Shown here: piece by piece, positions 1 through 13,100 of the stretch
How positions within the stretch are numbered: the stretch's first letter is position 1
How the letters are laid out: every line of letters begins with the position of its first letter
Position numbers and translations under genes: made by a program
Assembly (NCBI GenBank): GCA_002633005.1
Contig: NMRA01000054.1
Coordinates: 681,711-736,787 of the forward strand
DNA: 55,077 bases
Direction: 5' to 3'
DNA from: Phoronis australis
Lineage: Eukaryota > Phoronida > Phoronidae
Notes under the pieces: model-generated
Told to the model about the DNA's origin: nothing
Database searches by the model: none
Seen by the model: the letters and a program-made list of their open reading frames with translations, nothing else

Positions 1-1159
1 AATAAAATGGCTGCCGAAGGCAGTGCACATTTGAAATAACTCGGCACAAATTAAAGAAAACTTCCGAATCGATGAATGCGGTATATCTGTGAGAGTTAAA
101 TCGAATCCTATTCAGATCATAACTTTGAAGTGGAATAATTCGGTGAGTACAACAGCAAGTCGGTTTTATGCTTAGGCGGACGAACATTGGGCTCCCCAGT
201 ATACTTTAAGTGTAAATATGACAAGGTGAAAACTTCTCATTTGGTGACAGGATTTGGCCTACCGCCCGTTTAAAATACACAGGATGAAATTAACCCCGAG
301 ACTTCAAGTGAGAAAGTGATGCGAGTGTACTGGTGTGTTGTACTGTACCCTGTTGGGTTGTAATTGTATACGTACAGTCTACACTAATGTCTGCAGCAGT
401 CAGCAGAGCCAGAGGGGCTACGCGTTGCTTACGGCTAAGGTAGTCGGAAAACCAAATCATTAGCCTACTGATGAAAATAGCAGAATACACACCTTATAGA
501 ACCCACTGACGTACCTACACAGCTATGAGTAGTCCAAGAACGTCAAACTTTACCCTGTTCACAACCAAGTTATTCTAAAAAAATTCCCGGTAGTACCGGA
601 AGTGTTCCAGAGATTTTGCTGTCACCACTCTCTAATCAAAATTACTACCATTACACTTTGACAAGTTTGTTTAGTTGGATGATTCCTCCATTACTATTGT
701 ATTGAATTATTTCAAAAAAACTCTTCCGATTGTAGAGGCTATTTCTAGTTATATGATTTATTAATCGAGAGTGTTAAACTTCAACTACTGTTCATTATGA
801 ACGATATTCAGTTCCGGATTTCCATTAAATTAAGAAATGGATTAAAGTTTAATGGCATATTTCATGTACTGAATAAAAGTACACGTCAATAAAAATAACC
901 CATAAAACGTTCGGTAAACAACATAAACTATGAAAGCCAAGGTTTACGTTTTCCTATCATGAGTCGTTCAGGTGTCATGTGCTCTATTCTAATGCATCAC
1001 AATTGGCTACTTTTTATCACGTGAACAACGGTCGCGCCAACTACAAAGGCGTGTAATGATTTTGGCGTACATATTTGTTTTGAGTACGAACGAAATTTTA
1101 GCAATTTGATTTATTTATGTAGATTTGATCGCTGAGAAATTATAGAAGAAGGGTGCGAA
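1..1159. other. Upstream flank of wee1; no gene recognised
   Basis: I see no supported exon here. Short open frames lack splice or homology support. The last 150 bases hold promoter-like sites, annotated separately. The stretch is AT-rich and otherwise featureless. Confidence 0.5.
1002..1023 (+). promoter_or_regulatory. Inverted CCAAT box and E-box upstream of wee1
   Basis: ATTGG (inverted CCAAT) lies at 1002-1006 and a perfect palindromic E-box CACGTG at 1018-1023, about 140 bases before the wee1 start codon. CCAAT boxes bind NF-Y and are common in cell-cycle promoters. CACGTG E-boxes bind bHLH factors, and in mouse they make Wee1 a clock-controlled gene. Motif presence is seen directly; function is inference. 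The transcription start is unknown. Confidence 0.4.
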
Positions 1160-4100
1160 ATGTCCCGTTTCAACTCAAGGACACTTTTCGGAAGCTTCAC
1201 TGCGGATGAGTCGAAGAAAATACTCTTTAACTTGGACGACAGCCTGACTTTGAGCGACGGAGAACAAGATTCCGGACGAGATTCAAGTTTGCAAGATGCG
1301 TCGATGGAGTCGAGTCAGTCCAGTCCTACTGTAAGTCCCCAAGGCTTCGGTACTTCATCAGATTTCCTAGACTCCGGAATATTCAGTTCTGCGTCCGTTA
1401 GTACACCGGCGGTAAACAGAGCACGAAGCAGGATTCGCCAGGAAACATCAGGAGCTCTTCCTTCTGTAAAACTCACTTACGATTCAGACAACTTCGACTT
1501 GTCCGATTCCGAACTTCAAATGACCGACGGGAACCTGTCAGATGACAACTGCCCTCTTAGTCCACCACCCAGCCCAAAGCCTTTCAAGGGAAGGTTCACG
1601 CCTCCTCATAAAGGAATGCGAGCACTGAGATTATTCGATACTCCTCACACACCTAAAAGTTTACTTGAAAAAGCTCAACGGAGGGTGTTACATTCAAAAT
1701 TAAGTGATTGTGATAGAACTGATTCAAGAAGCCCAAGTCCTAGTTCTAGACTTCAGGCTAACATCAACCCATTCACTCCCAGTGAGGCAATGGCAGCAGC
1801 ACCCTCAGTTGGCAAAAAACGCACAAGAAGAGAGTCAGATTTCAGGTACGGTATTCTTTACAGTTTGTTAAGTGCTTTTATCATTTTTATTTTATGATTT
1901 GGGCTGCGATGGATAAAGTTTTCATTAATTCTTTCTTTTTATTTTTGCTAGTATATTTGGCATTGTATTTGGTATTTTTATTATTGCAAATATTGTATTT
2001 GTAGCTTGTTAGTTGTTTTATTTGCAGCATGCTCAGACATGCTCATGCATCACTTGCTAGTATGCAAAATCTATACTAACAATATAGAGAAATGGCAAGT
2101 GTGCATTTTATCTCAGTTCTCGATCAAGCGAATACTGTAGCTATATAAGTGAAATTATCAATGATGCTGGTATATCAAATGGCTGATGGTACGATTCAAA
2201 TTTAATCTGTAGTTTATGATCTAATGATAATAATATAAAATGCTTCAGTTGAGGTGCATCTTGCCAAGTAACAAGAATGCAGTTTCTCTTGTTCTGAAGT
2301 CTACTACAGGAGCTGGCAAAACACATAATTCCTCAGTTACTATTATTGACATTGCAATGTTTACTGACTAAGCTTGTGTTGTTAAAATTAGTCACCGACC
2401 ACTATGTGATTAATCAGCTGACTGATATGTGGTGCCATGTCATGATGAGTCATAACAAGCCTGTAAACATATCACTCAACCCTGTAATCTGTTTATGATT
2501 GAACGGTGCACTAGTATGGAGAAATACTAGATATCACTGCTTCTGGTCAATTATTTGTTATTATTTCTGAATAATAAACTTGAATGCTTAAACTTTCACC
2601 AATCTTTAGTGTGCACTGCTTTAAGTTACTCATAGTTTCTTATTCATTTACAAATCCAATTCCCTAGGATTTTGACTGATGTATATTTATTCACGTAACT
2701 GCCAGTATTTTGAGTGCAAAAAATCAATGGTTAGTTCATATCTGTCAGGATCAATTTTTGCTCTTCTAATTGTATTCCTTGTTCCAAAGTTCATTTGATT
2801 GACCTTGTTATTTTGAACACAGTTGCTTGTGCAGTATGGTCAACGTCAGGTTTAGATGTTATTTCACGAAAATTCAACTAAGGTAGCCAAATTAAATCAG
2901 AGGTCACCAAAACTGACTTCGAAATTGTTGACCAAAAAACTTAATGGCGTTCTCCGCCTAAAAAAATTACGCATAGTTCCATTTTGCTGTTAAAAAAGCA
3001 TTATTCAATCTCTAACGCAGTTCCTCCTGCCAAAGAAGAACGCAGACAATCAGTTACACTTTTCATGGTCCATTCTTGGCCGATTAGTGCTGAACAATTA
3101 CGAATTCCTTCTGTTTACTTACTGTTGTAATTTAACCAGGATACTACGTGTTTGATGTGTGTTGAGTGCAGACAAATGCACTGATTTCAGGAAATAAACA
3201 GGACAATCGTGAACCAAAGGTATTGATTGTAGAGAAACTGTTAGTAGTTTAAAATTTGCAAGTCACCACAAATTTTGAAACGAATTTCAGGGGAATTTTT
3301 GTCTGATTTTGACACCTACTTTGGCAGCTTCAGATTTTTTGTATGTCACCAAACACAACGCAGGTCGCCCAGTCAAGCACTGTTGTGTGTCTGGTCTGCT
3401 CTCCTGAGTCGCAAAACCTCACAAATTTGAAAAATGCAAGATCACGCTAGACTTTGTAAGATATTGTCGCATAATCACACTAGCTTACCCCAGTGAAATT
3501 CTTGCGTTCACGGAATGCATCCCGTATGTCAGAGCAGGGCCCTTGCTCACGTGACGGGGATCATGCCATCCCGGTCCTGTCACCACCAATTTCACCCCCG
3601 TTTGCCATCTGTCACCACTATTCGGCAATACCTGGAGTAGCCAAAGCTAATGGTGTGCAAAAATGAAATGATTCTGACAATGATTGGAAGACAATTTATG
3701 GGCCTGAAAAAGAGTGCCATGTGATTTTGAAATATTGTTATATAGGAATTGGGCCAGTATTTGGCCGCAGGCATAGAGGGCTCTGCAGAGGCCACATACT
3801 AAGGTCAGCCTGAGTGCCATTCAAATATACCTGCCTTGTAATACATGACAGGTATTTGATTTCTGTGTTGGACAATAGGGGGATTAGTTACAGGAGCCTT
3901 TGGCTTCTTGGGTCAGATGGTTTCCTTGAATCATTGGGGCTTGTATTTGTGCAGTGACTCAGTTTGTTGGTGGAGATTGGAAACTGTATCTCCTTCAGTT
4001 TAGCTCTCAGAAAAATTTGACTAAACCAGTTACCCCTGTATTGGTTTATCAACTTACATAACCAGGGGGTTTGATTCCTCAATTTTGAGGTTGAAAACCG

Positions 4101-7100
4101 GGCCCCATTCCATTATAAAATATTTCAAAATCACGCAGAATTCTCATCAGGTCTAAAAATTCCCCTCTAATGTTAAAATGATCATGGTTAAAATTGCTAC
4201 TGCAAAACTTGATTAGATTTGGCTACTTGAGGCATAGTGACTGGGTGAATTTTCCCTCAAAAAATTCCATCTCAGAAGACACATCCACCTTTTCGCTCAG
4301 GTGAGCAAGGGCACTGTTAGCGTATTTCTTTTTCATGTTTAGAACGTAAGTGTAAAGAAATTGCAACATGAAATGTTTATTTAGTAATTAATTTGCCATT
4401 TCATTTTCTGCAGTTTCTTGATGGATGATTCTGTGGAAATGGACAAAGAAGAAATGCCAAATAAAGTGAGTAAAGTGCATATTTTCTGATGTAAAAATGA
4501 TTTTGACTTGCTCAGCAAGTTAAAAGTATATAACCTTAGTTGTTTTTGCAAACATTTTTTAACAGATGGGATCAACAAGTGCTAAATAAAACACGTTCTG
4601 CTTTACTGTTTGTGTCAATTTCTTCAGTTACTTAATGCACACTTAGATCGTTACATTGCGTTTAACACACGCAGACGAACTTCAAAACAAACGTCACGTG
4701 ACAACAAGGAGTGTGTTCGTCGAGATTTTTCTCGTGTTGCGCTGGTGCGATCTAGCACAGATTTGGACTTAATCTGAAGTTAATCCCGACTCCACAGGAA
4801 CTTAAAAATCATAGAGATGCTATTTTGAAAACTTAAGGAGGACTTCAGGTAATTTGTTGAGTCAAAACTGTATTTTTATTGTGTGCCCACATATTTATAT
4901 GTGGGTGCATATTGCTGTCATCTCTGTCTGGGCATCCGACGTCCGTGGCTGTATCTCCTAAACCCCTTACAGGATCTTATTGAAATTTGGCAGGTGTGTT
5001 CCTATGGGGTTGACGACAGAGGGCGACAAGTTGTGGACCGACCCGAAAACCGCTGTGCCCCCTAGTGGCAATTTTAGTTTTTTACGTTTGCCTCTATCTT
5101 CTAAGGTCCTCAACCGATTTTCATGAAATTTAGCATATAGGTATCTATTAATGAGTTGATGCTATCCTCTCGCTGTAGGACGGATTCGAGGAATTTTGCG
5201 CCATCTAGTGGACATTTTTACTATTTTTGTGTTCGTTGTTTTGCGTCCGGCCCTCTGTCAACCAAACCACTCTAAGGATGATTGCGAAAATTGGCATGTA
5301 CGTTCTTACTATGGAGAGAACAGTTGGCGATGATTTTTCGATGACTTTGACTGCTGTAACGCCTCCTAGTGGCAGTTTTGTTTGTTTTTGTGCCCATGAC
5401 TGTATCTCCTAAACGCTCTACAGGATCTTTATTAAATGTAGCAAATGTGTTTATATGAAGTTGACTACGGACGACGACGACTTTCGGATACTTCGGACTA
5501 CAGGTGTGCCCCCTAGTAGCAATTTTATTTTTTTACGTTTACCTCTGTATTCTATGAAACTTGGCACATATGCCACATTTAATGAGGTGACGCTATCCTC
5601 CCGTTTTCGGATGGATTGGAGGTATTTTACGCCACCTAGTGGCCATTTTTACTGTTTTCGAGTCTGTTTTTTTTTTGGTGTCCGTCCCTCCATCAACGGA
5701 ACCACTCTAAGGATGATTGTGAAAATTGGCATGTATGATCTTACTATAAAGAGGACGGTTGACAATGATTTTTCGATGACTTCAACGACTGTGGTGCCTC
5801 CTTGTGACAGTTTTTTTTTGCTTTTGCGTCCATGGCTGTATCTTCTAAACGATCTACAAGATCTTTATTAAATGTAGCAAATGTGTTTACATAAAGTTAA
5901 CAACGGAAGACGATGACTTTCTAACGGGTCTGACTAAAACTGCCCTCTAGTGGGAATATAATTATATAATTTTTTCTGTTTTCCTCTGTTTCTCTGAAGT
6001 TCCTTGACGAAATTTCATGAAATTTGTTAAATAGTTTTCTTTTAGAGAATCAGTGACATTTTCTGGTTTTCAGATGGATTCAACATATTTTGCGCCATCT
6101 ATTTGCCCTTTTTTCTGTTTTCTAGTCTATTTTTGCCGTCTGCCCTCTGTCAACCAAACCACTCTTAGGATGATTGTGAATATAGGCTTATATATTATAA
6201 GTGTGAAGAGGACGGTTCACGATGATTATCCGGCTTCAATTACTGTGGTACCTCCTAGTGGCAGGTTTTTTTTTGCGCCCTTAGCTGTATCTCCTAAGCC
6301 CTCTGCAGAATGTTTATTAGATTTAGCAAGTGTATTTATATGACATTGACTATGGAAGATGGCAACTTTCAGACGGATCCTTTTTCCCCTAGTGGCAATT
6401 TCATTTTTTCTGTTTTGCTAAAGTTTCTTGACAGATTTTCATGAAATGTGGTAAATAGCTTTCTGTTAAAAAGACGGTGACATTTTCCAGTTTTTTGATG
6501 GATTCAAAATATTCTGCACTATCTAGTGGCCATTTTTATGATACAAATAAACACTCTAGAAGCACACCGTTTGCAGTGCATTCGTGGGTGCATTTCAATG
6601 CTCCGCGTTGCTCTTGTTCAAGAATTCAAGTTGCCCTATCGATGATCGCGAGGCAGTGACGCATCAGTTGGCGAGTTTTTGCCCTGGGATTTCAGCACAA
6701 TTTTCTGAAAAATGATCAGTCAACTGCAGTGTTCTGGTTGCAATAACTAGTTTGAATTCTACCTCAGTAACAGTTTGTCTTACCTGTGAGTTTGAAAACC
6801 TCTGCAAGGAATTTGAATTTTTAGCAAGATGTGGAATCAGTCTGATGCATATATTAAAAGTCATGGTTTACAAACTTGTCATAGTAGACATGATTATGAA
6901 TTTTGTAATTCTTGTTAGTGAATTTTCTGTTATGGAAAACACTGAAGTGTTCGCCATCAGTTTGAGTTTCCATCTACCATAAAACTCCTCATTTAGTCTT
7001 GGTAGCTTGTTTTGGGAAACCAGAAACCAGCTTTATTGCGCAAAATCGTTTCGAGTAATGTAGGTGTGTTAAGAATAAGAGATAGGTATTCTGTGTTTCT

Positions 7101-10100
7101 TGATGATGTGATTTTGATGCTTGATTGTGAAGTGCCGTCAACCGCCAACCATTTATTGCAGAAAATCGCGCTGCATGAGATCAACACATCCCGATACAAT
7201 GAAGAGTTCCTACAGGTCAACAAACTAGGTGATGGAGAGTTTGGTAGTGTGTTCAAGTGCATTAATAGGTTGGACGGTTGTGCCTATGCAGTGAAGAAAT
7301 CCAAGACACCAGTGGCTGGCAGTGCTTATGAGTAGGTTTCATGTTACAAGGAACCTGTTAAACATTGAAGGAATATTTAATGTGTACTCATCGGCTCAAT
7401 ACATTGCCTGTTTGATCTAAATTGCCTTAAATGTGAACAGCCCAGTTTTCAGATTGACAGACAGTCATAAGTGAAATTGTACAGTCATTGCATGTTCTGA
7501 GGATATAAACATTTTTACTGTGTTAAAATTTATAGTTTGAAGATATTTGGCTAAATACATGAACCAGTCAATAAGTTCCTACATAATCTTAAACATTAAA
7601 CAGACTTTTTCAAGCAAGACACATGATCATTTGTGTTACTAGAACAGAAAATCACCATGACTATGTGTGTCCTGGGCTCACAAAACGGGTTTAGCCACCT
7701 AACGTTGGGAAGTGAACTTATATTGTGAGTGTCTTGAGGGTTCTTGCGTATCACACAAATGTGTATGAGTTTTGAATTAACTCTCATTAACCTTGCTAAC
7801 GAGTCTTGACTGGTGACAGGTCACATGATTATTTCTATTTCAGACGTAATGCCATGAATGAGGTGTACGCTCACGCAGTTCTTGGTAAACACTCGCACGT
7901 GGTGCGCTACTTTTCCGCCTGGGCAGAGCGCGACCATATGTATATACAGAATGAATTCTGCAACGGTCAGTATCAACATGACTCAGGCTTACATGTTTGG
8001 TTATAGTAAATATATAGACGCTGAGGTTGGCCAGTAGAGAAATATATAAAATAATTGAACCACAGGTTGCTGGTCTAGTGCTCTTACCACTGAGTTACTG
8101 AGGACCCGATATCTGTGTAATTACCATGTAAAGCCAACTGTTATGTCATACATACCATGAGTGGCGTTTCGCCTTTTTCACACGGGTTTTGGACAATTAT
8201 ACACAATCAGCAATTTACCAGTATGTGTTAATTAGGTATAGTAAATACATAGGCGCTGAGGTTAGCCAGTACAGTAATATATCAAATAAACACAGAAAAA
8301 TCAGGACCCCAGCTGGGAATCAAACCACAGGTCTCTAGATTTTACATGTTTGGGTATGGAGTAGTTTATCGAAATGTATTAGTTACAGCTGGATTACTTG
8401 AATTAGGTTGTGTGGACAATTTTATTGCTGCTTCTGTTACTTTCATGTGAACTCCTATTTGTGATGAGCTATTTTATATCAAGATAGGTGCTCTGTGCTT
8501 GTTGCTAACAAGTGGTTTCTATTTTATTGTGACATTGGTGACACTGTTTTTAATACTGCAATACATCATGCTTTCACATTAGACAATTAGCACTAGTTCT
8601 TGGTGATGGAATCTAATGAATCTAGTCTGTGGCTGGACTAAGACCCTCAGTCTTTTGGTCATTCAGTGTTTATAGAATTCTTGAGATTCTTGACAATGAC
8701 AGTTTTGCCCTCTTTAATGTCTGGCCGGTGAATCTTTGATTGTTGAATTTCTTAATTTTGTTTTTGTGTATTTACATCTTGTCTCCAGGTGGCAGCCTAG
8801 CTGACAGCATTGCAGAGAGCTGCAAAGCTGGAACTCACTATTCGGAGGTTGAACTGACGCAGCTTCTACTTCAGATTGCTAAAGGCCTCAAGTACATTCA
8901 CTCACTCAACCTCGTCCATCTAGATATCAAGCCTGGTGAGTGGTTGAGAAGGGTCTCATTAACATAAGTGCGGGGGGGGGCTTGTTGGGCCTACATGCAC
9001 ATAGTGCTGTGGAATTAAGACTCTTAATTCAGTCTTGGGCCAAGATGAAATCTATCCACAGGCAAAAATGGCTCTGTATGTACTTCACGCCTATGATCCT
9101 TTTTAGAATTAGAAATTTTTAAAGGTCTCTTTTCAACATTGCCTTTTGTCTGCTTTTGACAAATAGCGAATGTCCTTCAACTGTTGTCATGCCTTGAGGG
9201 CAAATTTCACCTTTATCGTCAGAATGAATTAACTAAAACACTCCTATAATGACGGTTGAATGAAATAAACGCTGTCTATGGTGACCAAGTTAAAGATCTC
9301 TGATCTCGTAGATGTAACAGACTGGGGACCAAAACAGTTGGAATTTTCAATCAACAACGATAGAAATTAGGTGATCAGCTGATTATATCTTCAAAAAACA
9401 ATTGCACATAACCATGAAATGTCTGAAATAAGGTAACTTTATTGCAAGCTTCATTAAATTTAATCAGAAATAACCACAGAAGAGACATGTGAAAAAGCCT
9501 CTGACATAACAATACAAACTAAAGCCAGTTATGATTCAGTTGGGGTCTGTATACCTTGTGCCACAGATGTACTCAACGGTTCTTGTGAGACACTGTCGTA
9601 ACGGGGGTTAGCATTGTCACTAAACTGACCCAAAAGTTTCTGACACTGTGAGCATATTGAGCGATAAAAGGAGCCCTGCCCTTCCCAGACTCAGTCGTGT
9701 GATACTTCAGATTAAGGGATCTGATTCTGAATTATCATGATAAGTTCTTTTGATGTATTTTTTCTTGTGCTAGTTTCAAAAGAAATGTGGCAGAAGGTGT
9801 TTGGATTGACACGTCTGTTTCTTTTTAGGTAACATCTTCATCAACAGAAACCCCACTGTGACGTCGCCCATGGAAACGATAGTAGATGAGGATTCCTGTG
9901 ATCAAGAAATGTTCTCCGAGCCCATAACGTATAAAATTGGTAACTGCATTTAAATATTTACTTTCTTCCTTGGTACAGTCCCTGCAGTGTGGTCAGTATT
10001 GTGGTTACTCTACTAGAGAGATAGTGTGCTCTACCTGACTGATGTACAATGATGAAAGTTGGATAGAGTGTAACATGCTCCATTTCTGTTGTTTTTTTGT

Positions 10101-13100
10101 TAGTTTTGGTTAAGTTTGGAAGTTCAGGGGCCTGTTTCTTGAAAATTCATAAATCTTGTCTTTTGACTTTAGCCAAAGAAATGTGACTATGAATAACCAA
10201 CAGCTGAGTTTTGTCTGTTGCGTTTCTGGAAATGTTTCATCCTCTGTCCATTTGAGCAGTTTGCGGATTTTTGTCTTGATTTCGAGTAATAGACAGATTT
10301 ACTGAATTTCAGCCTTAGCCTGATGTTTGCGAAAGAAGCTAAGCCTGAATTTTAGCTGAAAGTCAAAAGACAAAAGCCAGTAGAGTGCCTTGCCACAGCT
10401 TTTGAATAGTGTATAAACTGGCTAACACTGATCATGTGTGCCTTGTATAAACCAGCACATTTACAATGTGTTCAAGGGTTGAGGTCTAATCCCTATTCTT
10501 AACATCAAACTTTCAAAATTATTTTTTACTTTTGTGCAATAGTACGATGACATGGTGTATATGTATGAATGTTTAATCTTCGTTTGCACTTGATGACCTC
10601 AGCACTGAAGAGTCTGAGTTCAGAATCTCGAGGTTGTAGCTCGAATATAGAGGTCATCATGTGCAAACTTTGACTGGACACTTGTCTATGTAGTCCCTAC
10701 ACAAAAACGGACCTTTGTATTGAGTTTATACTAAAGTGGAATGGATTCCTAATGTCATAAATAAATTCTGAGTTACGTTTTGAATATAGTGATTACACTT
10801 GGGGCCCAAGACATTCTAAGGTCTAGTGTTAACAGCTGTTTAAAATGGTTTTGGATATTGTGTAAAACATTTGTTCAGTTGAGACTCTTTCAAGTAATGT
10901 GTGTTCAATTAAAAAGTTGTTTTCGTGTGTCTTCAGCCTTAAACATCATCTTTTATCTTGTATTTCAGGTGATCTTGGTCATGTGACATCGTTGATGAAC
11001 CCGTCGGTGGAGGAGGGTGACTGTCGGTACCTGCCGGATGAAATCCTTCAGGAGAATTACGACCACTTGACTAAAGCAGACATCTTCTCATTGGCTCTTA
11101 CAGTCTTTGTGGCTGTAAGTATGCACTGGCGACACCTAGTGCACCTCTTAACAGAGCCAATGAAGTCATCTCTGAATGTTGAGAAATTTTGAATTACTAC
11201 TGTACATTATGAAATCTTTCTTTGTCAAATCCTCCAAAATGGAAACATTCTCATTAACTGTGTTCTTGGTTCTTTGGTCTGTGAAAAAGGAATTGTGGTG
11301 ATAAGAAAAAATGCGATACTTTTGAATATAATTTACACTGTAAAGAATTTGACATAATTAAACTGAGCACTGTGAGGAGACTGTTTATTAGTCCGTCCTG
11401 AATGGTGGTGATATCTGATAGTTTGTACCAAATGTGCACAGCATATTAATCCTTAGATTTGGCTAAAAATCCGCCATCTTGTAGGTTTCCAAAACATTTA
11501 GAAATTTTTGTCAGGTGTACAGTTGATAATTGTCTTGTTTTTGTTAATTCCCAATTTGGCTCTGTTCATTACAGGGGCATGGAAGACCCCTGCCCAAGAA
11601 TGGCGATGACTGGCACAAGATCAGGGCCGGACACCTGCCACCCCTTGCCCAGTGTTCAGAAGAGTTCAATGGTCTACTGGAGGTAGGTTAGCATTTGAAT
11701 GATAATGTTGGTACCATGTTTGATAATTTGCAGGCACAATACACCCCTAATATTTGAGATGTGAGACTCAGTTTTCACAATTTTTAGGTACAGTAAAAAT
11801 GGAATTAGTCACTTACAGGGGTCTCAGATTTTGATAACCAGTTTGATGCTCGTTATTCAGTGGAGAAAACTGGACCTCAAAATACAAGACTCCTGTACGT
11901 GACTTACGGTAAAAATGACAACTTCAAGTTGGATTTAATAACACTAAAGTGCAAATCCTGGAAAAGATATTGTGTACATTAACTGAATTTGAAGTAGGTT
12001 ACCATTGTGCAAGTAAATTAAAGAGTCTTGTTCTGTGAAAGGAGTGAATAGTGAAGTCCATTTGTTCCATGTTGTTACAGTTGATGATTCACCCTGACCC
12101 CAGAATGCGCCCCTCAGCCTCCTCCCTGGTCAACCACCCTGTTGTGTGCCCCTTCTCTCGCAAGTCACGTGCCATGCTGCGAAGAGAACTGAATGAGGAG
12201 AAGTTCAAGAATGAGATACTCTCCAGGTAAGCTAACATTTCTATGTTTAATTTCATAAACTAAATGTAACAGGACTTACTAAGAGATAAAGAGGTATGTG
12301 ACCTTTTTCAAGGCCTTTTTCAATTTGTCAGTTTGCCGCAGTTTGTTTCTTCTGACTTGTTTTAAATGTCGTTTGATTGTTGGAAAACAAAATTGATGAG
12401 AACCCAGCAAGTGGTCAAACCAGTCCTGTCCTGTGAGCAAGTCACACAATACATACACTGTGTGTCTGATTGGCTAAATCACTGCTGTGTTAGCTTTGCT
12501 GCATGTCTCTGGTGTCATTGCTCAAGGCAAGTGGCAAACTATTTTGTAAATTGGCTGGCTGCAGATTGAACATAGCTCACCGGACCTGCTCACTGCATCA
12601 CACTTTTAGTCAGTGGAAATGCTATCATTTTTACAGAAGTCTTCTAGAGGGTTCAAATGTCTTAGGGCTGTTCCAGCAAAATCTGTGTGGGAGGGGGAAG
12701 GCAACTGAAATAAAAATTTCTGGGTGGTTGCGTTTGATTTAAATTCAAAATGGCTGGTGGTCGTACTTCAAAAAAATAAAAATTTACAGGTCGTTGTTGT
12801 TTCATTGGGCCATAAATGTTTGATGGTGGGTAATTTTAGTAAATTTTATAAACAATCCGCACAGAATCAAAAACTGAAACAAAAATGCAACTTGCAAAAA
12901 GCTCTGACTTTTTCACTCCCTCCGATCTCCTCATCGGCATGCCCATAACACCATTTAACCACAGGTGCTCGAATTTCTCTATGGCTAATAACCATATATA
13001 AGAAACATATGTTTTCTTAGTAATGAATGACGTTAGTGATGATGGAGGAACAGATAAACTCAAGCGCCTGTGCAGTCAACCACAAGAACAAAAAAAATTA

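Noticed and set aside
5227-6343. Recurrent peptides (TTLRMI.KIGMY and relatives) in open frames at 5227, 5455 and 6053
   Set aside because: They fall exactly on the DNA tandem repeat, have no shared start or splice structure, and are interrupted by stops; they are shadows of the repeat.
8057-8106. A tRNA gene on the - strand
   Set aside because: A- and B-box-like words are present but the acceptor stem and anticodon arm do not form; it is a SINE head.
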